The notes under the pieces: model-generated
Told to the model about the DNA's origin: nothing
The model's input: only the letters and a program-made list of their open reading frames with translations
Database searches by the model: none
Shown: piece after piece, positions 1 through 9,254 of the stretch
How the letters are laid out: each line of letters opens with the position of its first letter
How positions within the stretch are numbered: the stretch's first letter is position 1
Program-made: the position numbers and the translations under genes
Assembly (NCBI RefSeq): GCF_023197165.1
Contig: NZ_JALPRD010000003.1
Coordinates: forward strand, 124,001 to 188,000
Reading direction: 5' to 3'
Length of the DNA: 64,000 nucleotides
Source: Sphingopyxis sp. MSC1_008
Lineage (GTDB): Bacteria; Pseudomonadota; Alphaproteobacteria; Sphingomonadales; Sphingomonadaceae

Positions 1-482
1 ACCAGCTCGCCGAGGCGCGCGCGGGCAAGGTCCAGTGCCATGATCCCGACCCCGCCGCGCGCACCTGCCGGATCATGACCTGGCTGAGCGAAGGCGCGGG
101 CGGCCGCGTGCAGGTGCGCCAGCTCACCGCGCTCAGCGACGGCCCGTCGATCGCCGCCGAGCTGCGCATGACGGCGACGCGCGAGGGGGATGCGCTCTGC
201 GGCGTCGTCAACGATGCCTATATGGCGGGCTTTCGTATCGTCAGCGGCCGCACGCCTTATCTGGCCGCCGGCAACGGGCGCTATGCGATTCTCTATCGCA
301 ACGAACTCGTCGCGACGCTGTGGAACCGCAAGACCTGCGCCTATGCCTATGCGCGGCCGGACGATCCGCTGCACCTTGAGGTCGGGACGGTCGACGGCGA
401 ATTCGCCGGCGAGATGATGAGCAATTATATCTGGATCGGCGCGAACGCTGGCTACCGGCTCAAGGCGCGGCCGCGGGTTTGA
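1..482 (+). CDS. Hypothetical protein, 5' end outside window
   Basis: The reading frame is open from base 3 to a TGA at 480-482, so the gene begins before the window. About 159 residues are visible. I do not recognise the family. The visible part has no membrane segment and contains three cysteines (in VQCHD, RTCRI and DALCG) plus KTCAYAY near the end. It looks like a compact soluble or exported domain. Its last 23 bases overlap the convergent protease gene, which is unusual but both frames look coding. An internal ATG at 75 is possible but leaves the upstream open frame unexplained. Confidence 0.55.
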   Translation, partial: QLAEARAGKVQCHDPDPAARTCRIMTWLSEGAGGRVQVRQLTALSDGPSIAAELRMTATREGDALCGVVNDAYMAGFRIVSGRTPYLAAGNGRYAILYRNELVATLWNRKTCAYAYARPDDPLHLEVGTVDGEFAGEMMSNYIWIGANAGYRLKARPRV

Positions 483-2016
483 CCGCCGCCCCCGAAGCGG
501 GCTGGCAGCGATAGACGAGCCGCTCGTTCGGGCTGGCGGGAAGCGCGCTGCGAATCGCATCCTGCTGTGCGGCGAGCCCTGCGAGTTCGTCGGGGTTGGC
601 GGTGCAGCTCTTCAGCGTGTTCGCCGCGCGCGTCTCGCGCGCCTTGGTCATCGTTTCGGCGTCGAGCAGATAGCGGTCGACGCGGTAATCGCGCCCGGTC
701 GAATCGATCGACGCCACGGTGACGGTCGCCTCGTCGTTCGGCACGAGGATGCGCTGCCAGCGGTCGTCGGCCCCGCGCGTATATTGCGTGCGGCCGTTGA
801 CGCAGCCGCCCTTGCCGATGGCGATCGGGACGTCGGTCGTCGCCGACACGGTGATGCGGCTGCGGTCGGGGCGGATCGTGCAGAGCAGGCTGCCCTGCGC
901 GAGTTTGGGTGTTTCAGCCGAGGCAGTAGGCTTTGCGTCCTCCGCGATCTCGGCATGCGCATCGGGCCGCGTGGCGAACAGGATCGCGGCACCGAGCATC
1001 AGCACCGCGCCCGCGCCGCCCGCGATCTTGGCGTTGCGGATATTCTTCTGGCTGTAGAAGAGCAGGCCGGCGCCTGCGGCGAGCGCGCCGATCACGAAGA
1101 AAACGCCTGCGAGCGCGATGCGGTTTTCGCGCGCGGCGAGCGCGTCTTCCTCGGCGCGCGCCTGCTTCAAGTCGCGGTCGAGCCGGGCGGCGGCGTTCTT
1201 CGCAGCATTCGCCTCGGCGCTCGCGCGCGCTTCGGCGTCGATCGCGGCGCGGTCGCGCGCGTCGGCCTCGGCGAGCGACAGGCATGGCGTGCCGACGCTG
1301 GTATATTGCTGGCTCGCATCGGCAAGGAAGCGCATGAGCTCGCGCCCCGAAATGGCAAAGGCGAAGGGCGAATCGCCGTCGTCGGCGCGCGTGATCGCGG
1401 TGTTGATCCCGGTGATGCGCCCGCACTGGTCGACGAGCGGCCCGCCCGAATTGCCGCGCGAAATCTTCGCGGTGTGGATCAGCATCGCGACCCCGTCGAC
1501 GCTCTGCGTGTTCGACATATTGCCCTCGCTGCGCGTCGGGGTGCGCGGGGTGATATAGTCGTTGGCGCTGCGCGCGGTCGCAAGGTCGACATTGCCCGGA
1601 TAGCCCAATGCCACGACATCGGCGCCCGAATCGAGCGGTCCGGTATAGATCGCGGCGGCGGGCAGGCGGCCCTCGGTAATCTCGATCAGCGCAAGATCGC
1701 GCGCGGTGTCGATCGCGATCAGCTTGCCCGCGAAGCTCTTTTGCCCCTCCGACGGGACGACGCCGAGTGCGACATTGTCGGGATATTTGGCGGCCGATTC
1801 GACGACATGCGCGTTCGTGACGATCCGCGTCGGCGAGATCGCGATGCCGCTGCCATGGCCGAAACCGACGACCTCGCCATCGACCATCGCGACGGTGACG
1901 ACGCGCACGACGCTGCGCGAGGCGGCGCTGATATCGTCGGCGGCGTGCGCCGGAAGGGAGAGGGCCGGAAGCGAGAGGGTCAGGAGGGCGAGCAGCAGCG
2001 CGAGGAGGCGGGTCAT
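460..2016 (-). CDS. Membrane-anchored trypsin-like serine protease
   Basis: The 518-residue protein starts with a signal peptide (about residues 1-26, ending AHA). A trypsin/DegP-like domain follows, with the visible triad H70 (TNAHVV), D107 (ARDLALIE) and S190 (RGNSGGP). An alanine-rich charged coil (about 248-297) precedes two hydrophobic segments (about 300-321 and 330-349). A C-terminal domain with several cysteines follows. No PDZ domain is visible, which separates it from DegP/HtrA. The likely role is periplasmic or envelope proteolysis. The frame extends upstream to 2709, but that part lies antisense to the DUF2306 gene; the ATG at 2016 with its signal peptide is the clear start. Confidence 0.85.
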   Translation of the reverse strand: MTRLLALLLALLTLSLPALSLPAHAADDISAASRSVVRVVTVAMVDGEVVGFGHGSGIAISPTRIVTNAHVVESAAKYPDNVALGVVPSEGQKSFAGKLIAIDTARDLALIEITEGRLPAAAIYTGPLDSGADVVALGYPGNVDLATARSANDYITPRTPTRSEGNMSNTQSVDGVAMLIHTAKISRGNSGGPLVDQCGRITGINTAITRADDGDSPFAFAISGRELMRFLADASQQYTSVGTPCLSLAEADARDRAAIDAEARASAEANAAKNAAARLDRDLKQARAEEDALAARENRIALAGVFFVIGALAAGAGLLFYSQKNIRNAKIAGGAGAVLMLGAAILFATRPDAHAEIAEDAKPTASAETPKLAQGSLLCTIRPDRSRITVSATTDVPIAIGKGGCVNGRTQYTRGADDRWQRILVPNDEATVTVASIDSTGRDYRVDRYLLDAETMTKARETRAANTLKSCTANPDELAGLAAQQDAIRSALPASPNERLVYRCQPASGAAVKPAAAP

Positions 2017-2057
2017 GGCGCGGAACCTAGTCGCTCGCGGCGCGAAGGCAAGCGCGG

Positions 2058-2879
2058 CTAGATATATGGGCTCCACATCATCATCCACGCGCCCGCGCTG
2101 CCCGCAAGGATCACGAGGCCGCTGAAGGCCAATAACAGGGCGACGCCCTTTTTCGCGGCCGGGGTGCCGTGCGCACCCGCGCGCAGATAAAGCTCGGCCA
2201 GCCCGAGCGGGATCAGCGAGCTGGCGAAGGCGAGGAAGAGGTCGAAGGGGCCGTCGAGCGCCTTGCCGATCCCTGCGCCGCCGGTCGCCATGCCCCACGC
2301 CATATAGGCGACGCGCATGAACCACACCGCTGAGGCGACCGCGAACAGCCGCAGCGCCCAGCGGCGATGCTCGACAAAGCGGCGCGCGCGGGCGGCGCGA
2401 TACGCCAGAACGGCGAAGGCGAGGATGAGCAGCGCGTCGAGCGTGATGCCGATAGCGCCGGCAAGCACGAGCCAGGTTTGACGCACCCAGGTAAGCCACA
2501 GCCCGCCGAGCGCGAGGGTGACCGCGCTGACGAGGTAGAGTCGTCCGTTCCAGCGATGCGCCGCGGGCCAGCGGCTGCGGATCGCGGGGACGAGCTGGAC
2601 GAGCCCGCCGAAGGTGATGACCGCCGCCATCAGCACATGCACCGCGAAGAAGATATTGCCCGCACCGTCGCCCGCGACAAATCCCTTGATCAGCGGCTTG
2701 TCGTTCCACGCCGCGAAATTACCCGAGAGTGAGGAGGGAAAATAGAAGAACAGGATGAACGCGGTGAAGAGCAACTGCCCCGCGGCGATCGCGAGGTAAC
2801 AGAAGGTCGCGCTGCGCCCGAGCCAGTCGGTGCGGCGCACCGGCCGTGCGGGTGCGATTGCTGCATTGATGCTTGCCAT
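2058..2879 (-). CDS. DUF2306-family integral membrane protein
   Basis: The 273-residue protein has about seven hydrophobic segments, starting near residues 25-47. Conserved-looking stretches HRWNGRLY and EHRRWALRLFA match the DUF2306 family of heptahelical membrane proteins, whose function is not established. The ATG at 2879 is preceded by GGGGGATC about 8 bases upstream. The frame stays open to 3011, but that extension lacks a ribosome site and covers an AT-rich regulatory-looking stretch. It is monocistronic and divergent from the DUF1203-ada operon. Confidence 0.8.
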   Translation of the reverse strand: MASINAAIAPARPVRRTDWLGRSATFCYLAIAAGQLLFTAFILFFYFPSSLSGNFAAWNDKPLIKGFVAGDGAGNIFFAVHVLMAAVITFGGLVQLVPAIRSRWPAAHRWNGRLYLVSAVTLALGGLWLTWVRQTWLVLAGAIGITLDALLILAFAVLAYRAARARRFVEHRRWALRLFAVASAVWFMRVAYMAWGMATGGAGIGKALDGPFDLFLAFASSLIPLGLAELYLRAGAHGTPAAKKGVALLLAFSGLVILAGSAGAWMMMWSPYI

Positions 2880-2937
2880 GGCCGATCCCCCATTTCCGGC
2901 GGGAGAGTGCGCCTTTCGCCAGAGTGAGTCAATGATA

Positions 2938-2953
2938 TAATACAGTAATACAC
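2938..2953. repeat. Tandem 8-bp repeat in divergent promoter region
   Basis: TAATACAG is followed immediately by TAATACAC, in an AT-rich island between the divergent DUF2306 gene and the DUF1203-ada operon. A TATAAT hexamer overlaps it at 2936-2941 on the plus strand, but I see no convincing -35 box at the right distance. It may be a regulator site or part of a promoter; this is inference from position and composition. Confidence 0.35.
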
Positions 2954-3043
2954 TGGCGCCGAAATGTTTGAACGCAAGCATCGGGACGCGGCGCGAATCG
3001 GACCGTGGCATTGAATGTCCAACGCACGAGAAAGGATATTCCG

Positions 3044-3508
3044 ATGACCTATTCGATCCAGGGACTCAGCCCCGAACCCTTTGCCCCGCTCTTCGCGCTC
3101 GACGACGCCGGACTCGCCGCGATCAATGCGCGCCGCGTCACCGCGACCGCCGATCGCGGCTTTCCGTGCCGGGTCAGCCTGGAGGATGCAAAGGCGGGTG
3201 AGGCGCTGATCCTGCTCCACCACACGAGTCACGATGTCGAAACGCCGTATCGCAGCGCTTATGCGATTTATGTGCGTCCCGGCGTCGAAGCCGCGACCTA
3301 TCGCGACGAACTCCCCCCGGTGTTCGAGGGGCGCGCGCTCGCGCTGCGCGCCTTCGCTGCGGACGGCATGCTGCAGACCGCGCGGCTTGTGGGGCCGGGC
3401 GAGGCCGACGGCGCGATCCGCGACCTGTTCGAGGACGATGCGATTACCTATATCGATGCCCACAACGCCGCCTATGGCTGTTTCGCCGCGCGAATCGAGA
3501 GGAATTGA
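3044..3508 (+). CDS. DUF1203-family protein
   Basis: The 154-residue cytosolic protein resembles the DUF1203 family in length and in its central LILLHH and YRSAYAIYV segments. The family has no established function. The start at 3044 has AAAGGA about 8 bases upstream; a GTG-type start at 3005 would lie in the leader. The stop codon lies two bases before the ada start, so it is the first gene of a three-gene operon (DUF1203, ada, PEP mutase-like). Confidence 0.8.
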   Translation: MTYSIQGLSPEPFAPLFALDDAGLAAINARRVTATADRGFPCRVSLEDAKAGEALILLHHTSHDVETPYRSAYAIYVRPGVEAATYRDELPPVFEGRALALRAFAADGMLQTARLVGPGEADGAIRDLFEDDAITYIDAHNAAYGCFAARIERN

Positions 3509-3510
3509 CC

Positions 3511-4545
3511 ATGGACTTCAAGGCCATGACCGACGACGAGCGTTGGGAAGCGGTGCAGGCGCGCGACAAGGCGCAGGACGGCCGTTTCGTCACCGGGGTG
3601 CTGACCACGGGCATCTATTGCCGGCCGAGCTGCGCGGCGCGCCATCCCTTGCGCCAGAATGTCCGCTTCTTCGCCGACGGCGACGCGGCGCGCGCCACGG
3701 GCCTGCGCCCATGCAAGCGCTGCCTGCCCGACGATGTTGCGCGCGACGAAAATGCGGTGATCAAGGCGATCGCGGCGATCAAGACGAGCGAGGAACCGCT
3801 CGCGCTCGGCGACCTGGCCGCGCGCACCGGCTATTCGCCGACGCATTTCCAGCGCGTCTTCACACGCCACACGGGGTTGTCGCCTGCGGCTTATGCCCGC
3901 GCGCTGCGCGAGGAGCGCGCGCGGCAGGCGCTGAGCGACGGCAGCCGGGTGACCGACGCAATTTACGACGCGGGCTTTTCGGGACCGTCGCGTTTCTACC
4001 AGAATATGGAAGGGCGCATGGGGATGACGGCGTCGGCGTGGGTCAACGGCGGCAAGGACACCGAGATCCACTGGGCGGTCGTGCCGACCAGCCTCGGCGA
4101 AATGCTCGTCGCGGCGACCGGGAAGGGCGTGTGCCGCCTGAGCTTCGATGAAGGACGCGAGGCATTGGAAGAGCGTTTCCCGGCGGCCGAACTGGTCGAG
4201 GGCGGCGAAGAGTTCGAAGCGCTGCTGAAACAGGTCGTCGACGCGGTCGAGGCACCAGTGGACGGCTTCGATCATATCCCGATCGACGTGAAGGGCACCG
4301 CGTTCCAGGAAGCCGTGTGGCGCGAGCTCAGGAAAATCCCCGCGGGTGAGACGCGCAGCTATGCCGACATCGCCGCGGCGGTCGGCAAACCCAAGGCGGT
4401 GCGTGCGGCGGGGAGCGCCAATGGTGCGAATAACGTGGCGGTGCTGATCCCGTGCCACCGTGTGGTACGCAGCGACGGAACGCTCGGCGGCTATGCCTAT
4501 GGCCTGCCGATCAAGGAAGAATTGCTCAAGAGGGAGAGTTTTTGA
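3511..4545 (+). CDS. ada: Ada bifunctional DNA repair methyltransferase and activator
   Basis: The 344-residue protein has the full Ada layout. The N-terminal zinc/methyl-phosphotriester domain carries C37, C41, C68 and C71, and an AraC-type helix-turn-helix lies at about 80-175. The C-terminal O6-alkylguanine transferase domain carries the acceptor cysteine C315 in the IPCHRVV motif. The protein moves alkyl groups from DNA onto its own cysteines and, in known family members, activates alkylation-response genes once methylated. ATG 3511 has AGAGGA about 8 bases upstream. It overlaps the next gene by one base (TGATG). Confidence 0.95.
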   Translation: MDFKAMTDDERWEAVQARDKAQDGRFVTGVLTTGIYCRPSCAARHPLRQNVRFFADGDAARATGLRPCKRCLPDDVARDENAVIKAIAAIKTSEEPLALGDLAARTGYSPTHFQRVFTRHTGLSPAAYARALREERARQALSDGSRVTDAIYDAGFSGPSRFYQNMEGRMGMTASAWVNGGKDTEIHWAVVPTSLGEMLVAATGKGVCRLSFDEGREALEERFPAAELVEGGEEFEALLKQVVDAVEAPVDGFDHIPIDVKGTAFQEAVWRELRKIPAGETRSYADIAAAVGKPKAVRAAGSANGANNVAVLIPCHRVVRSDGTLGGYAYGLPIKEELLKRESF

Positions 4546-5303
4546 TGTCGGACAAGGTTGCTGAATTTCGCGCGCTGCATGTCCCCGGCGATCCGCTGAT
4601 CCTCGTCAACATCTGGGATGCGGGGAGCGCGAAGGCGGTTGCGGCCGCCGGCGCGAAGGCGATCGCGACGGGAAGCTGGGGCGTTGCGTCGGCGCACGGA
4701 TCGTCCGACGGCGAGCATTTTCCGCTCGAAGCGGCGCTCGCCAACCTCGCGCAGATTCTGGCGGTCACCGATCTGCCCGTCACGATCGATATGGAAGCGG
4801 GCTATGGCGACGATCCCGCCGCGGTGGGCGAATCGGTGGCGCTGGCGCGCGAAGCCGGTGCGGCCGGCATCAATATGGAAGACCGGCTGCCCGGGCAGAA
4901 GGAACTGCTCGCCATTGCAGATGCCGCCGCACGCTACCGCGCTGCCGCCGACACCGGCATCTTCGTCAACGCGCGCTGCGACCTGTTCATGGGGCAGGAT
5001 GCGGCGAAGGACGGCGACGCGCTCGTTGCCGCGACGCTCGAACGCGCGCGCGCCTATGCCGACGCGGGCGCGGGGGCGCTGTTCGTGCCCTTCCTGCTCG
5101 ACCCCAAATGCATCGGCGCGATCTGCGACGCCTCGCCGTTGCCGGTGAACATCCTGCGCGGCAAGGGCGGCCCGACGCACAAGGAACTCGCCGCGCTCGG
5201 CGTTGCGCGGATCAGCCACGGGCACCAGCCGTGGGCGGCGGCGATGGCGTGGCTGGCGGGGCAGACCAAACAGGTATTGGGCGGCGCCGAACCCGATTAT
5301 TGA
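4545..5303 (+). CDS. Isocitrate lyase/PEP mutase-family protein
   Basis: The 252-residue TIM-barrel enzyme of the isocitrate lyase/phosphoenolpyruvate mutase superfamily shows VNIWDAGSA near the start, IDMEAGYGD for metal binding and INMEDR in the core. It is shorter than true isocitrate lyase and lacks the KKCGH signature, so oxaloacetate decarboxylase- or lyase-like activity on a 2-oxo acid is more likely. The substrate cannot be read from sequence. It starts one base inside the ada stop, with GAGGGAGAG upstream, so it is translationally coupled to ada. Confidence 0.85.
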   Translation: MSDKVAEFRALHVPGDPLILVNIWDAGSAKAVAAAGAKAIATGSWGVASAHGSSDGEHFPLEAALANLAQILAVTDLPVTIDMEAGYGDDPAAVGESVALAREAGAAGINMEDRLPGQKELLAIADAAARYRAAADTGIFVNARCDLFMGQDAAKDGDALVAATLERARAYADAGAGALFVPFLLDPKCIGAICDASPLPVNILRGKGGPTHKELAALGVARISHGHQPWAAAMAWLAGQTKQVLGGAEPDY

Positions 5304-5310
5304 CAAAAGG

Positions 5311-6867
5311 CTAGTCGTCGTCGGCGTCGCCGGCGACGGCTTCTTTGCCGGTGCCCGCGGCGCCCGCGCGGCGGCTCTGCATCGCCTCTAGCCGCGCGAG
5401 CATCGCTTCGCCCCGGCCATTGTCGTGCGGATCGAAGGCCACCGTTCGCGCCAGCCGCACCGCACGATCGAACTCGCCCTGATTCGCGAGCGCGAAAGCA
5501 TAAGCGACTCGCATCTCGATATTTTCCGGCGTGAGGACGAAGGCGCGCTCGAGCGCCTTGATCGCCATCTCGCTCGGCCGTTTGCCTTCGGCCAGAAAGC
5601 TGTCGAAATAGGCGTAGAGCGGCACCGGATCGTTGGGGTCGGTGCGGTTGGCAAGCTGAATCGGTTTGCGCGCCTCGCGCCATGCGGCCGCGTCATCCTC
5701 GCCCTTTTCGCGCAGTTGATACAGCTTGAGCCGGCCGAGCAGGACATTGGCGCGGACATGGTCGGGCTTGGCCGCGAGCACCTTGCCCAGCGCAGCCTGC
5801 ATCGCCGCAAGGTCGCGCTTGTCGCTGTCGATGTCCCATTCGGCCGCCGCGAGCTCGAACTGGACGTCGGCATTGGCGGGCCGCGCAGCGGCGAGTTTGC
5901 GCAGCGTGTCGCGCGCTTTCGTCAGGCGCGCCGCGTCGCCGCGCGCATTAAGCCGCTCGAGCCGCGGCATGATCACGGCATCTTCATCCGCCGTCAGCGG
6001 CGCGATCTGGATGTTGGTAGAGACGGGAACGGCATCGCGCGTCGTGCGGTAGCTAAGTTTGCCCTGGATATAGCGGTTCAAATCCTTGTCGAGCAGCGCA
6101 AGGTCGCCAAAGGCGTCGGTCGCCGCCTGTTTGGGGTCGGTGCCGGCATTGATCGCATTGGTATAGGCGTTGATCTGGTCCCCCCGCGCGATGCTGTGGA
6201 AGAGCATATGGGTGAGCACCCAGGCGCGGCCGTAATAGACGTCCGTCTGTCCACTGTTCCGCATCGCGCCGGGTTGTTCGAACAACAGCCTTTCGGCCGG
6301 AATTTTCGGCATCGCCAACAGGCCATAAGCGCGGCGGTAGACCGGATGGCCGATCATCGCGCGGCCTTGCTTGTCGAAATCCACGGTCGAATAATATTCG
6401 GCGAACCCTTCGATCAGCCACGACGGAAACGCCGCGCGCAGGTGGCGCTTCATGAAATGGTGGCTGTATTCGTGGAACAGCACCTGTTGCGAGGCCGATG
6501 TGCCGGTGACGTTGCTGCCGCCGTTCTGGCGAAACGACATCGCGAAGCTGCCGTCGCGGTCCTGCCGGTAAAAGCCCGCGATCGATGCACTCCGCGATCC
6601 GGTTGCCAATTCGGCGACGTCGGGCGCAGCGGCGACCAGATAGATCGGCAGCTTGCTTTCCTCACCGGGCGTTTCGACCTTGAAGAGCAGGCGCAGCGTG
6701 GTGTCGAACCGCTGAAGATTCTGCGCGAATTCGCGGAGCGATTTCTCGTTGCTCTCGCTATAGATGATGAAACTGTCGGTATCGGCGCGCAACCATTTGG
6801 CCTCGGCCGGCCCCGCCATAGCGACCATCGCGATCCCGGCCAGCAGGCCAAAGCCGATCTTCTTCAT
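5311..6867 (-). CDS. Exported gluzincin-like HEXXH protein with TPR-like C-terminus
   Basis: The 518-residue protein has a signal peptide ending AEA near residue 23. A zincin-type motif HEYSH at 132-136 is followed by EGFAE at 153-157, consistent with a gluzincin third ligand. The C-terminal half is helical and repeat-like, with LAAARPANADVQFELA-type units resembling tetratricopeptide repeats. It ends in an acidic DADDD tail. The layout resembles DUF1570-type proteins. A periplasmic peptidase or scaffold role is inference. The ATG at 6867 places the signal peptide correctly; 6885 is an alternative. Confidence 0.8.
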   Translation of the reverse strand: MKKIGFGLLAGIAMVAMAGPAEAKWLRADTDSFIIYSESNEKSLREFAQNLQRFDTTLRLLFKVETPGEESKLPIYLVAAAPDVAELATGSRSASIAGFYRQDRDGSFAMSFRQNGGSNVTGTSASQQVLFHEYSHHFMKRHLRAAFPSWLIEGFAEYYSTVDFDKQGRAMIGHPVYRRAYGLLAMPKIPAERLLFEQPGAMRNSGQTDVYYGRAWVLTHMLFHSIARGDQINAYTNAINAGTDPKQAATDAFGDLALLDKDLNRYIQGKLSYRTTRDAVPVSTNIQIAPLTADEDAVIMPRLERLNARGDAARLTKARDTLRKLAAARPANADVQFELAAAEWDIDSDKRDLAAMQAALGKVLAAKPDHVRANVLLGRLKLYQLREKGEDDAAAWREARKPIQLANRTDPNDPVPLYAYFDSFLAEGKRPSEMAIKALERAFVLTPENIEMRVAYAFALANQGEFDRAVRLARTVAFDPHDNGRGEAMLARLEAMQSRRAGAAGTGKEAVAGDADDD

Positions 6868-6938
6868 TGTGCGCCCCCGCATCATAACCCTTGGGCAATG
6901 CTGCCAGCGCGCCCTGCTACAGTAAAGCCCTGTTACGG

Positions 6939-9107
6939 CTAAACAAAGCTATAGGGATCGATATCGATCGCGAGGCGGGCCTTCGCGGGCCAGTCGACAC
7001 TGTTCACCCACGCGCGGATCGTGCCCTGCAGGTCGAAGCTGCGCGGTGCGTGGAGGAGCAGGCGGAAACGGTGGCGGCCGCGCAGCATCGCGAGCGGGGC
7101 GGGGGCCGGACCATAGACCGCGAGCCCTTCGGCGACCGGCGCCTTTTGTCCCAGCCGCTGCGCCTGCCCGCGTGCGACTTCGATATCTTCGGACGATATG
7201 ACGAGCGCGGCGAAGCGGCCATAGGGCGGCGCACCCGCGAATTTGCGCGCCGCGGCCTCGGCCGAATAAAAGCCGTCGCGGTCGTTCGCGACGAGCGCGG
7301 CCATCACCGGCGCCTCGGGGACGCGCGTCTGGATCAGCACCTCGCCGGGCTTGACCCCGCGCCCGGCGCGCCCCGCGACCTGCGCGATCTGCTGGAAGGT
7401 GCGTTCGGAGGCGCGGAGGTCGCCGCCGTCGAGCCCCAAGTCGGCATCGACGACGCCGACGAGCGTGAGGTTCGGGAAATGATAACCCTTGGTAACGAGC
7501 TGCGTCCCGATGATGATGTCGACCAGCCCGCCCTCGACATTGTCGACGAACTCGGCCGCCTTCGCGGGCGACCAGAGCGTGTCCGAGGTGACAATGGCGG
7601 TCCTCGCCTCGGGGAAGCGCAGCGCGACCTCGTCGGCGACGCGCTCGACCCCGGGGCCGCACGCGACGAGGCTGTCTTCATCCTCGCACTCGGGGCAGAG
7701 CCGCGGCGGCGGCATGACATGGCCGCAATGATGGCAAGCGAGGCGGTGGACGAGGCGGTGCTCGACCATCCATGCGGTGCAGTTCGGGCACTGGATGCGG
7801 TGGCCGCAGGTGCGGCAGAGCGTCAGCGGCGCGAAGCCGCGGCGGTTCAAAAAGAGCAGACTCTGCTCGCCCTTCTGGAGCCGGTCGGCGAGCGCGTCCA
7901 CGAGCGGCGGCGCGAGCCAGCGTCCGCGGTCGGGCGGGTCCTGCCGCATGTCGATCGCCGCAAGGGCGGGCAGCGTCGCGCCGCCGAAGCGCGCGGGGAG
8001 CTGGATATGACGATAGCGCCCCGCCTCGACCATCGCGAGGCTTTCGAGCGCGGGGGTCGCGCTCGCGAGGATGACGGGCAGCCCCTCGAAATGCCCGCGC
8101 ATCACCGCGACGTCGCGCGCATGATAATGGACGCCATCCTCCTGCTTGAAGCTCGTCTCATGCGCCTCGTCGACGACGATCACGCCGAGCCGGGCATAGG
8201 GCAGGAACAGCGCCGAGCGCGCGCCGATGACGATGCGCGCGTCGCCCGATGCGATCGCGTGCCAGGCGCGGCGGCGTTCGGCCGAGCGCAGCCCCGAGTG
8301 CCACGCCACCGGCTCGCAGCCGAAGCGCGCAGTAAAGCGCGTCAGCATCGGTTCGGTCAGCGCGATTTCGGGGAGCAGGACGAGCGCCTGCTTGCCCGCG
8401 TCGATCGCCGCGGCAATCGCCTCCATATAGACTTCGGTCTTGCCCGATCCGGTGACGCCGTCGAGCAGCAAGGTGTCGAATTTCTCCGCATGCACCGCGT
8501 CCCTGAGCTGCGCCGCGGCGGCGGTCTGTTCGCCCGAGAGATCGGGCGGGGCAAAGCCGCTGTCGGGTTCGGGATAGGGCTGGTCGGCCGAGACGGTCAC
8601 CGCCTCGAGCGCGCCTGTGTTCACGAGCCCGCGGATCACTGCGTCGCTGACCTCGGCGATCGCGGCGAGTTCGCGCACCATGCCTTGCCGCTCGCCGATC
8701 GCTTCCAGCGCGACGATGCGTTGCGGCGTCATGCGGGCGGGGAGTTCGCCGGTGGCGCGGTATTCGACGATCGGGCGCCGTGCGTCGGCGAAGGCGACGC
8801 CGGGGAGCACCATGCGCAGCACCGCGCCGGGCGGCGCGAGATAATAGTCGCTTGTCCATTCGACGAGGCGGCGCAAGGGCGCGGGCACCGGCGGGACGGG
8901 CACGACTTCGTAGAGATTCCGGAGGCGATTGTCGCCGACCGCCTCGGGCGCGCCGAAGCTGGCATCTTCCCACACGACGCCGCCCAATCGCCGCGGGCCG
9001 AGCGGCGCGACGACGACGCTGCCGAGCGGGGCTTCGCTTTCGCGCGGGACGCGATAGTCGAGCGGGCCGAGGGCGGCGGTGAGCAGGAGGACGCGGGCGC
9101 GGGTCAT
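6939..9107 (-). CDS. priA: Primosomal protein N' (PriA helicase)
   Basis: The 722-residue replication-restart helicase contains Walker A GVTGSGKT at 217-224 and DEAH at 313-316. A cysteine-rich zinc module follows (CRTCGHRIQCPNC, CHHCGH, CPEC), then helicase motifs V and VI (GTQLVTKGYHFPN; QVAGRAGR). PriA recognises stalled forks and D-loops and reloads the DnaB helicase. Length and motif order are normal. It is transcribed alone, away from the PepSY/TonB unit. Confidence 0.97.
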   Translation of the reverse strand: MTRARVLLLTAALGPLDYRVPRESEAPLGSVVVAPLGPRRLGGVVWEDASFGAPEAVGDNRLRNLYEVVPVPPVPAPLRRLVEWTSDYYLAPPGAVLRMVLPGVAFADARRPIVEYRATGELPARMTPQRIVALEAIGERQGMVRELAAIAEVSDAVIRGLVNTGALEAVTVSADQPYPEPDSGFAPPDLSGEQTAAAAQLRDAVHAEKFDTLLLDGVTGSGKTEVYMEAIAAAIDAGKQALVLLPEIALTEPMLTRFTARFGCEPVAWHSGLRSAERRRAWHAIASGDARIVIGARSALFLPYARLGVIVVDEAHETSFKQEDGVHYHARDVAVMRGHFEGLPVILASATPALESLAMVEAGRYRHIQLPARFGGATLPALAAIDMRQDPPDRGRWLAPPLVDALADRLQKGEQSLLFLNRRGFAPLTLCRTCGHRIQCPNCTAWMVEHRLVHRLACHHCGHVMPPPRLCPECEDEDSLVACGPGVERVADEVALRFPEARTAIVTSDTLWSPAKAAEFVDNVEGGLVDIIIGTQLVTKGYHFPNLTLVGVVDADLGLDGGDLRASERTFQQIAQVAGRAGRGVKPGEVLIQTRVPEAPVMAALVANDRDGFYSAEAAARKFAGAPPYGRFAALVISSEDIEVARGQAQRLGQKAPVAEGLAVYGPAPAPLAMLRGRHRFRLLLHAPRSFDLQGTIRAWVNSVDWPAKARLAIDIDPYSFV

Positions 9108-9174
9108 GGGCTGCGCAGGATATAGGGCGGCAGGTAAAATAGGAAAGCGCCGGGAGCGGTGCCCCTCATTCTTT

Positions 9175-9247
9175 CGTCATGCCGGACTTGATCCGGCATC
9201 CATTCCTGCGCCCTCGGCATGGACCCCGGATCAAGTCCGGGGTGACG
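9175..9247. repeat. Paired-hairpin intergenic repeat (GTCATGC type)
   Basis: Left arm TGCCGGA-CTTGA-TCCGGCA and right arm CCCCGGA-TCAAG-TCCGGGG are each hairpins. The whole element is bounded by CGTCA and TGACG. It fills the gap between priA and the PepSY gene. The copy at 22226-22329 has the same layout with different stem bases. Confidence 0.85.
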
Positions 9248-9254
9248 AAGGAGG

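Noticed and set aside
784..2061. Open frame of 425 codons antisense to the serine protease
   Set aside because: Arg/Asp-rich shadow with no recognisable domain or start signal.
2017..2709. N-terminal extension of the serine protease frame
   Set aside because: It overlaps the DUF2306 gene in another frame on the same strand and would bury the signal peptide.
2880..3011. Upstream extension of the DUF2306 protein
   Set aside because: No ribosome site at its start, and GGGGGATC lies correctly before ATG 2879.
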